Positions 1 through 5,257 of a stretch of 5,257 nt of DNA are shown piece by piece; positions within the stretch are counted from its first letter, which is position 1; every line of letters begins with the position of its first letter. Position numbers and translations under genes: made by a program. Below the pieces are notes generated by a model. The model was not told where the DNA came from. It saw only the letters and a list, made by a program, of their open reading frames with translations, and ran no database searches. This DNA is from Bacteroidota bacterium. GTDB taxonomy: Bacteria; Bacteroidota; Bacteroidia; Cytophagales; Cyclobacteriaceae. The stretch lies in the NCBI GenBank assembly GCA_027297025.1, contig JAPUIM010000556.1, positions 1 through 5,257 of the forward strand, read 5' to 3'.

Positions 1-738
1 TAGGGAGACGGTGTTGCCGGCATATTTTTCTTTTTCCAGGGTTTCTGCACTGGGGGGAACTTTTTTTCCATTTAATACGAGATCGTAGCGCATTCCAGTG
101 GTAACATGAAAGCCTGTCTTTTTGGTTTCTACTGTCACGATAGCCTGTCCTTCAGTGGCTTCTTTGAAGATTTCATTCCAGAATTTTTCATCATAGTTGG
201 AATCTTCGTTTAGTACGTCAGCATCTATGTATGGAAAAACAGTAATTTTTCCCTGAAAATTGATCGACCTGATGGCATACCTTATGACTCCTACCTGATC
301 ATCGACAATGCTGCAAAATCTTTTGGCATTTACCTTTATTTGGTGCCCGTCTTCCATTTTGGCGTCAAAGGAACGTTCCAGGTAACCCTCTTTCATGTTG
401 AGCAACCTGGTAAAATTCTCTACTTCACATTTGTTCAAATCCAATTCCTGACCTTCCAGGGATATATCAATACCTATCCAATTTGCGGCATTCAAGACTT
501 TGGCGAAGTATTCGGGATAGCCGTTTTTCCACCAACCTACCCGGGTTTTATCAGGATAATAAACACCGGCCACATAACTTCCCTGCAGGGTTTTACCAGT
601 AAATTTCTCTTCGAAATTGGCCCTTTGTCCCATGCGGCCGTTGCCAATACTAAATACACTTTCGCTTATTTTATTAAATTCACGGTGAAATCCTTCTTCG
701 ATTATGCACCACTCATCTTGCTTTAAATATTGTTTCAT
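1..738 (-). CDS. Second GH65 enzyme, probable maltose phosphorylase, N-terminal part (3' end outside window)
   Basis: A frame open from the ATG at 738-736 to the window edge gives 246 residues with no stop, starting MKQYLKQDEWCIIEEGFHRE. It is the N-terminal beta-sandwich domain of a GH65 enzyme; the whole protein should be about 750-800 residues, and the catalytic barrel lies beyond base 1. Seen: ESVFSIGNGRMGQRANFEE at 26-44, equivalent to SIGNGYLGHRGSLEE of the neighbouring GH65 protein; GSYVAGVYYPD at 53-63; a WWKNGYPEYFAK segment at 69-80 that the neighbour lacks; then VLNAANW (81-87), matching the neighbour's LINAPNW. This style recalls the GH65 enzymes of Bacteroidota maltose loci, so maltose phosphorylase is the leading guess, made from memory and without the catalytic domain. 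The ATG is 21 nt after the beta-phosphoglucomutase stop and has no Shine-Dalgarno. There is no signal peptide, so it should act in the cytoplasm. Confidence 0.88.
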   Translation of the reverse strand, partial: MKQYLKQDEWCIIEEGFHREFNKISESVFSIGNGRMGQRANFEEKFTGKTLQGSYVAGVYYPDKTRVGWWKNGYPEYFAKVLNAANWIGIDISLEGQELDLNKCEVENFTRLLNMKEGYLERSFDAKMEDGHQIKVNAKRFCSIVDDQVGVIRYAIRSINFQGKITVFPYIDADVLNEDSNYDEKFWNEIFKEATEGQAIVTVETKKTGFHVTTGMRYDLVLNGKKVPPSAETLEKEKYAGNTVSL

Positions 739-759
739 TAGAGTACTAAATTTTGGCCA

Positions 760-1422
760 TTATTTGGTGCCATAAAACTGAAGACGGTTAATATTCATTT
801 CATCAAATGAAGAGATAACAAAATCTGCTTCTCCCAAAATACTGGATGAACCCACACCAATACTGAACATGCCGCCGTTTTTTGCCGCTTCAATACCCGC
901 TTTGGCATCCTCAAAAACCACGCAGTCCACTGGGTCCACTTGTAGATCCTGGGCACAGAGGAGAAATACTTCGGGACTGGGTTTGGCTTTGGATATGCGG
1001 TTACCATCCACAATAGCTTCAAAATAAGATTCAATACCTACTCTTCCCAAAATACGCCTGGCATTCTTGCTAGCGGATGCCAGGCCCAACTTGATCCCTT
1101 TCCGCTGCAATTCATTAAAAAAGTGTTTTACTCCGGGTAGGATATCTTCAGGTGTCATCTTGGATATCAGCTCCACATACCATCCATTTTTCTTTTCGGT
1201 TAATTCATCTTTGGTCATCTGATCAAAGGTGATTCCACCAATTTCCAAAATGATTTCCAGAGATCGTTGGCGACTTACGCCCTTGAGATTTTCATTTTCC
1301 TCTTCGGTAAAACCCTTTATTCCCAATTCATCGGCCAGTCGTTTCCAGGCTTGATAATGAAAAATTGCGGTATCTACCACCACTCCATCCAAATCAAAAA
1401 TACATGCTTTCACTGATGTCAC
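760..1422 (-). CDS. pgmB: Beta-phosphoglucomutase (HAD superfamily)
   Basis: A 220-residue cytoplasmic mutase that converts beta-glucose 1-phosphate to glucose 6-phosphate through beta-glucose 1,6-bisphosphate. It follows the Lactococcus lactis beta-PGM pattern closely, in length and motif order. Seen: FDLDGVVVDT with nucleophile D10 and acid/base D12; cap residues H22, W26 and the LKGVSR loop with R51; SASKN with S116 and K119 (phosphate site); K147 in KAKPSPE; and the Mg-binding E171-D172 in FEDAKAGIEAA. All expected catalytic residues are present, so it should be active. No ATG is available: a TAA precedes the GTG at 1422 directly, and a second GTG at 1413 would give 217 residues starting KACIFDLDG, closer to known N-termini. 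The upstream GTG is kept as the longest frame, but the choice is open. It sits 12 nt after one GH65 gene and 21 nt before another, so it is placed to use the product of both phosphorylases. Confidence 0.95.
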   Translation of the reverse strand: MTSVKACIFDLDGVVVDTAIFHYQAWKRLADELGIKGFTEEENENLKGVSRQRSLEIILEIGGITFDQMTKDELTEKKNGWYVELISKMTPEDILPGVKHFFNELQRKGIKLGLASASKNARRILGRVGIESYFEAIVDGNRISKAKPSPEVFLLCAQDLQVDPVDCVVFEDAKAGIEAAKNGGMFSIGVGSSSILGEADFVISSFDEMNINRLQFYGTK

Positions 1423-1434
1423 TTACTTAATTAT

Positions 1435-3807
1435 TTATTTTAGTTCAACACTGGTTAATTTATTGGGCGGCAAATCTAAGCCTTTACCTTTAACATCAAT
1501 ATTCAACATGTTGTTTTTTTGCGTTTCCCACAAAAATGTCGCCCGGGCCTGATTGATATGGATTTTTAAATCATCTCCTCGCCATTTGATTTTGAAGCGG
1601 ATTTCTTTCCAAGTATCGGGGAGCCACGGCTTGAAAGTGAGCCGTTGGTTTTTGATACGCAGGCCACCAAATCCGTTGGCGATTGATTGCCAGGTACCAC
1701 CGGCGGAGGCGATATGCATACCCCATTCTGTATTGCCTTGGTTGTCAATCAAATCGACATAGGCCGCTCGCTCAAAGTATTGAAGGGCCTTTTCATAATT
1801 ATTGGTTTCTATGCCCATGATGGTATGCACACTGGGACTCAATGAGGATTTGTGCATGGTGCGAGCCTCATAGTATTCATAGTTGGCCTTTTTCACCTCA
1901 TCGCTGAATTCGTCGGGCAATATGTAGAGCAGCATCACCACATCGGGTTGCTTGATCAGCGTCGTACCTTGGCTATTGTCATGATTGTAACCCTTTGGGA
2001 AGATAGGCATATAATTTTCGTCCCACTCAGTGATAGGGACATCTTTTAATTTGAAATAGCCCTCAAATTCTTCGATAAGCTTTTGCTTGGGGTCAAAAGG
2101 GATGTATACTTTTCCGGCTTTGCGATTCCACTCGGCTACTTCAGCCTCTGACAATTGGAGTTTACTACTTATCGTCTTAAAGTCCTCCGGAAAATTTTCT
2201 TTTATTAAATTATAATATTCAACAGATTTCTCAAGATTCCATTTAGTTAACCAATTGGTATAAACACTGTTGTTCACCAATTCGTGGAATTCGTCCGGGC
2301 CCTCCAATTCGGTCAGTTCGTACCTGTCTTCCCTTTCATTGTATTCCAACCGGCTTTCCCAAAACCTGGCTGTCTCGAATAGGATCTCCGCACCATACTG
2401 GGTGAAAAATTCATGGTCCTGGGTAGCGGTGTAGTAAGAGAGGATGCCGAAAACAACGGCGGATGTAATATGCAATTCTCTCTCTCCCGTCCATATCCGT
2501 ATTGACCCATCGGCAGACCAGGGAGGGGTGGCTTCGTGGCCGGTATCTGCCGACTCCCAGGGAAAACGTACGCCTTTGTAACCATCCTGCTGTGCGTATT
2601 CCCGGGCTCCCTTCATGGTATGGTAGCGATATAGAAGCAGCGCTTTGGCGGTTTCAGGTTGGGTAAAGATGTAAAAAGGCAATAGGAATATCTCGGTATC
2701 CCAAAAGATGTGGCCTTTGTAACCCTCACCGGACATGCTCTTGGCCCCTACATTAGCCCTCGGATCATCGGGATTGGCAGTGATTAGCATGTGGTAGATA
2801 TTGAAACGTACCGCATGGTTGGCTTTGGCGTCGCCCTCTATCTCCATATCGCAGTCATTCCATAAATGCTCCCAGGCTTCCTGATGGAGTTGAAAGCGCT
2901 GTTCGAAGGATTGTGAAAGACCCTGGGTCAAGGTTTGTATGCATGAAGCCTTGACCTGATCTTGTTCCACATCGCGTGATGTGTAAATGCTCACCAATTT
3001 CTCTATTTGAATGGTTTCACCCTCCTGGATCTCAAATTGAGCAGTTTCCTGTACTTTCTCGTAGTCCAACCTGATGTTTTTTTGTCCTTTCGCGTTCAGT
3101 GAGGCCGCATACCCTATGTGATGGGGCCTATCACGCGTTTTCATTTCCAGGTACACCCCGTCATCTAAACCCTCAGTAGTATGATTCTCCAGGTGCTTAC
3201 TCTTCGACCATTTGTCCCACTTCACTTCGGGGGCGAAATGCTTAATTTCCTTATAGGCGGGCTCCAGATCCAAGTTAAATACATGCCCGTCAATGATGCT
3301 TTCCACCACCACACTACCTGAGTAATTTTCGGCGGTGATGGTTATCCTGTTTTCAAAAAGGTGCTTGTCAGCTAAATTGGCATACCGGATGCTTTCATAC
3401 CGGGTAATCCGGCCCTGGTCATCCTGAAATCGCGTAAAGCGGTATAAACATCCATTGCGGATATCCAGAGCCCGGTAAAAGTCAAGGATTTGGCAGTTGT
3501 GCAAGCTCAGCTTTTTCCCTTCCACATATACCGATAATTCTGCCCAGTTGGGTGCATTAATCAAGTCGACGATAAAGGAATCGAAATGATCGAATACGCC
3601 ATTGATATAGGTACCAGGCAATGCCGCAAGGTGCCCTTCTTCTAAACTTCCTCGATGGCCTAAGTAACCATTCCCGATGGAAAAAATGGTTTCATAGGAG
3701 TTTATTTTTTTGATGTCAAATTCCGTCTCTTCTACCAGCCATTCCTTTTCACTTAAAAAATTTTTGAGATCAGCGTTGTTTATCAAATGAGGGTTAGAGA
3801 CTCCCAT
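1435..3807 (-). CDS. GH65 family glycoside phosphorylase (alpha-glucoside; substrate uncertain)
   Basis: A 790-residue enzyme of glycoside hydrolase family 65, full length for the family and with no signal peptide, so cytoplasmic. Family members of this type cleave an alpha-glucosidic disaccharide with phosphate, inverting, to give beta-glucose 1-phosphate. Domains: N-terminal beta-sandwich (~15-280), helical linker, (alpha/alpha)6 barrel (~325-700), C-terminal beta-sheet (~715-790). Motifs, numbered from the ATG at 3807: SIGNGYLGHRG (43-53); GEGYKGHIFWDTE (360-372), the glucose-site block; RFPWES (414-419); GPDEFH (503-508), whose E506 aligns with the catalytic general acid; KQPDVV (619-624); HKSSLS (652-657), the phosphate-loop region; and GGTWQ (703-707). 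The loop favours phosphorylase over hydrolase. A maltose, trehalose, kojibiose, nigerose or other alpha-glucoside phosphorylase cannot be told apart by eye. It lies between the kinase (14-nt overlap) and beta-phosphoglucomutase (12-nt gap), which supports a beta-Glc1P product. It differs strongly from the second GH65 gene of the operon. Confidence 0.92.
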   Translation of the reverse strand: MGVSNPHLINNADLKNFLSEKEWLVEETEFDIKKINSYETIFSIGNGYLGHRGSLEEGHLAALPGTYINGVFDHFDSFIVDLINAPNWAELSVYVEGKKLSLHNCQILDFYRALDIRNGCLYRFTRFQDDQGRITRYESIRYANLADKHLFENRITITAENYSGSVVVESIIDGHVFNLDLEPAYKEIKHFAPEVKWDKWSKSKHLENHTTEGLDDGVYLEMKTRDRPHHIGYAASLNAKGQKNIRLDYEKVQETAQFEIQEGETIQIEKLVSIYTSRDVEQDQVKASCIQTLTQGLSQSFEQRFQLHQEAWEHLWNDCDMEIEGDAKANHAVRFNIYHMLITANPDDPRANVGAKSMSGEGYKGHIFWDTEIFLLPFYIFTQPETAKALLLYRYHTMKGAREYAQQDGYKGVRFPWESADTGHEATPPWSADGSIRIWTGERELHITSAVVFGILSYYTATQDHEFFTQYGAEILFETARFWESRLEYNEREDRYELTELEGPDEFHELVNNSVYTNWLTKWNLEKSVEYYNLIKENFPEDFKTISSKLQLSEAEVAEWNRKAGKVYIPFDPKQKLIEEFEGYFKLKDVPITEWDENYMPIFPKGYNHDNSQGTTLIKQPDVVMLLYILPDEFSDEVKKANYEYYEARTMHKSSLSPSVHTIMGIETNNYEKALQYFERAAYVDLIDNQGNTEWGMHIASAGGTWQSIANGFGGLRIKNQRLTFKPWLPDTWKEIRFKIKWRGDDLKIHINQARATFLWETQKNNMLNIDVKGKGLDLPPNKLTSVELK
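3794..3807 (-). other. 14-nt gene overlap, kinase stop / GH65 start
   Basis: The GH65 ATG (3807-3805) lies inside the last codons of the kinase gene, in another frame; the kinase TAA is 3796-3794. There is no Shine-Dalgarno upstream of the ATG, so translation of the GH65 gene is probably coupled to that of the kinase. A TTG at 3816 in the GH65 frame would make a 23-nt overlap and add three residues. The ATG is preferred because it is the canonical codon and conserved GH65 sequence starts only about 20 residues later. Confidence 0.7.
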
Positions 3808-4777
3808 AATTGTCAATAATCATTTTCTCGGTTTCCTCTCGGGATTTAAAGACTTCAAAAGTACGTCCTTGCGTCCTCTGAGCGCCCATAGCATTGGCAA
3901 ATTTGGCTGCCCTGATATAGTCGTCCCGGTTACCCAATAATCCAAAACCCAAGCCACCGGCAAAGGAATCGCCGCAACCGGTAGTATCTACTACTGTATC
4001 CACTTTTACCGACGAGACATACTGTTCTTCCACTTGCCCGTTTTTCTTGAAAAATACCACACCACCTCTTGAGTCTAAAGTAATAATTAGTGATTTTATA
4101 CCATGATTGAGAGCATGCTCCGCAAAAGCTGGCAAATGATCTGTTGATTCATCATCAAAGGGCTTTAGGTCTTCCAGATCGTATTCTTTGTTGAACCAAC
4201 AACATTTTGATTCCTCCAAATTCATCTTGAGTACATCGATGTAGGGTAACCACATGTCACGGTCGATCCAAAACTTGATGAGGCGATCTCCCAGGGTAGT
4301 AAGGGTATTGGTAGGTCCATGGGCATCGAAAATAATAACCCCCTGGCTGTTTTCCTTGATATACTCCAGTGTCTGCAACGGTACCTCATAGTCAGTGATG
4401 GGCACACACACAAAAGCATCACAATCCAAGAGGTCTTTCATGTCTTCTGGCACAATGGGATTCATGAAACCGGTTTGTTTCTCAAGTCGATTGTTTTGAT
4501 CAACAAATTTGAGAATGATCACATCTCCCTGGTCCGCATCTGAGGTAATATGATCCAGGTTCATATTGGAATACTCTTCCAATAGTTTTTTGATGGGTGG
4601 TTCGTCTACTTTCCGAACATGGGAAACGGGAAACACCTCTCCATCTGATCCCAATAATTTAGTTAATACAATGGCAGTGTGGGTAGCACAGCCATATCTT
4701 TCAATTACTTCTCCACGATGGGTGGTGATATGGTCCCTGGGAATTGGTCCCAGGACAGCCACTTTATAAGGTGCCAT
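3794..4777 (-). CDS. PfkB/ribokinase-family carbohydrate kinase
   Basis: A 327-residue cytoplasmic kinase expected to transfer phosphate from ATP to a hydroxyl of a sugar or sugar-like substrate. The length is normal for the PfkB family. Seen: the C-terminal PfkB signature DTTGCGDSFAGG at 264-275, with D270 as the predicted catalytic base and the anion-hole glycines before it; an NxxE Mg/phosphate motif at N186-E189 (KMNLEES); and a nucleotide-site strand ITLDSRGG at 232-239. The N-terminal substrate side is atypical: GPIPRDHI (10-17) replaces the usual GxxxxD opening and YGCATHTA (28-35) replaces the usual GGxxxNxA, so the conserved Asn is a His. The signature carries Cys268 where Ala is usual. 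The ATG at 4777 is 10 nt after the porter stop, has no Shine-Dalgarno, and gives a natural N-terminal beta strand (YKVAVLG). The gene overlaps the GH65 gene downstream by 14 nt. Ribokinase, fructokinase, nucleoside-kinase and inositol-kinase-like roles are all possible; the substrate is unknown. Confidence 0.9.
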   Translation of the reverse strand: MAPYKVAVLGPIPRDHITTHRGEVIERYGCATHTAIVLTKLLGSDGEVFPVSHVRKVDEPPIKKLLEEYSNMNLDHITSDADQGDVIILKFVDQNNRLEKQTGFMNPIVPEDMKDLLDCDAFVCVPITDYEVPLQTLEYIKENSQGVIIFDAHGPTNTLTTLGDRLIKFWIDRDMWLPYIDVLKMNLEESKCCWFNKEYDLEDLKPFDDESTDHLPAFAEHALNHGIKSLIITLDSRGGVVFFKKNGQVEEQYVSSVKVDTVVDTTGCGDSFAGGLGFGLLGNRDDYIRAAKFANAMGAQRTQGRTFEVFKSREETEKMIIDNYGSL

Positions 4778-4787
4778 AGTTGTGGTT

Positions 4788-5257
4788 TTATTTCATTGAT
4801 TCGCTTTGTTCAGCATGCTTTCTTTCCTCCTCGTCCTGCTCACGGGACATATCTTCCAGACTTCTGCCTTTGGTTTCTTTAATAAATGACTTGACAAAGA
4901 AATATGCTATGAAGCCAAAGAATGCGTAAACTGCATATGAAACACCCAGTCCTAAATATTTCAGCATGATGGGGAAAGTCATAGTAATAGTAAAGTTGGA
5001 TCCCCACTGGGCTATTCCGCAAACAGCCAACGCAGCTCCTCTATATTGATTTGGAAACATTTCTCCTAGCATTACCCACATTACCGGACCCCATGAGGCT
5101 GCAAAAAAGGCAATGTAAGCATTAGCAGCTACTAGTGCATATGTGCCATTATTACCTTCTAAAATAAGATTATTGGTGCTATCCACGGTAGCTGTTCCGA
5201 AAAGATAGGCAAGTACTCCTAGCATTACTGCCTGCCCAATCGAACCCACTAACAATA
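4788..5257 (-). CDS. Sugar porter family MFS transporter, C-terminal part (5' end outside window)
   Basis: This is the last 155 or so codons of a cytoplasmic-membrane sugar transporter, probably a sugar/H+ symporter of the MFS sugar-porter family (about 450-520 residues when whole). The frame is open to the window edge, so the leading TTG at 5255 is an internal Leu codon and not a start. Seen, counting from that Leu: a hydrophobic segment at ~1-20, a polar loop, a segment at ~38-63, one at ~71-98 and one at ~103-124, which fit TM9 (partial) to TM12. The family signature after TM10 is present as GPVMWVMLGEMFPNQYRG (56-73), and the post-TM12 motif appears as KETKGRSLEDM (126-136), matching PETKGRSLEE in relatives. 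The protein ends in a very charged tail rich in Glu, Asp, Arg and Lys. It is the first gene seen in the operon and its stop lies 10 nt before the kinase start. It probably imports the alpha-glucoside handled downstream; the substrate itself is inferred from context only. Confidence 0.93.
   Translation of the reverse strand, partial: LLVGSIGQAVMLGVLAYLFGTATVDSTNNLILEGNNGTYALVAANAYIAFFAASWGPVMWVMLGEMFPNQYRGAALAVCGIAQWGSNFTITMTFPIMLKYLGLGVSYAVYAFFGFIAYFFVKSFIKETKGRSLEDMSREQDEEERKHAEQSESMK

Noticed and set aside
61..67. A7 run on the coding strand of the second GH65 gene as a possible frameshift or slippage site
   Set aside because: The frame stays open through the run to the window edge and reads sensibly as Gly-Lys-Lys-Val. 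A run this short is common in AT-rich genes.
340..726. Plus-strand open frame of 128 codons
   Set aside because: It lies wholly antisense to the second GH65 gene, whose minus-strand frame shows clear family motifs. The plus-strand translation resembles no known protein.
739..759. Small palindromes (TGGCCA, AGTACT) in the gap before the second GH65 gene as an operator or terminator
   Set aside because: Six-base palindromes are expected by chance. There is no stable hairpin followed by a T-run, and the spacing fits a simple intra-operon gap.
3808..3816. Upstream TTG start for the GH65 gene, adding three residues
   Set aside because: An ATG lies three codons downstream and no GH65 feature is lost by using it. 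The TTG would need a non-canonical start without a Shine-Dalgarno.
4319..4882. Several short plus-strand open frames opposite the kinase and the porter end
   Set aside because: They are shadows of minus-strand genes with strong family motifs, overlap one another, and have no recognisable product.
5253..5255. TTG as a start codon for the porter fragment
   Set aside because: The frame continues to the window edge, and the fragment starts inside a transmembrane segment of a family with 12 helices, so the codon is internal.

Overview
The window is almost entirely coding and every gene reads on the minus strand. It is the interior of one carbohydrate-utilisation operon, cut at both ends. In transcription order (high to low coordinates) it holds: the C-terminal third of a sugar-porter-type MFS transporter (5257-4788); a PfkB/ribokinase-family sugar kinase (4777-3794); a complete GH65 glycoside phosphorylase-type enzyme (3807-1435); a beta-phosphoglucomutase of the HAD superfamily (1422-760); and the N-terminal ~246 residues of a second, clearly different GH65 enzyme (738-1). 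Junctions are +10, -14 (overlap), +12 and +21 nt, so one polycistronic mRNA is likely. No promoter, terminator, RNA gene, mobile element, repeat or CRISPR array was recognised, and no non-coding stretch exceeds about 21 nt. The operon's promoter and any regulator must lie beyond base 5257.

The organism is most likely a member of the Bacteroidota (Cytophagia- or Flavobacteriia-like). This is inferred from the moderate-to-low GC, the lack of Shine-Dalgarno sequences before all four visible starts, the MFS/GH65/beta-PGM gene set familiar from Bacteroidota maltose-type loci, and the sequence style of the second GH65 enzyme. It is a recollection-based assignment, not a search result.

Expected joint function: the MFS porter imports an alpha-glucoside. 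A cytoplasmic GH65 enzyme splits it with phosphate (inverting) into beta-glucose 1-phosphate plus an aglycone or sugar. Beta-phosphoglucomutase turns beta-Glc1P into glucose 6-phosphate for glycolysis. The second GH65 enzyme resembles the maltose-phosphorylase type and would feed the same mutase. The PfkB kinase is the piece a plain maltose pathway does not need. The most interesting hypothesis is that it phosphorylates the non-glucose (or free sugar) product of the first GH65 enzyme, making this a dual-phosphorylase pathway for a mixed or unusual alpha-glucoside. The substrate cannot be read from the sequence alone.
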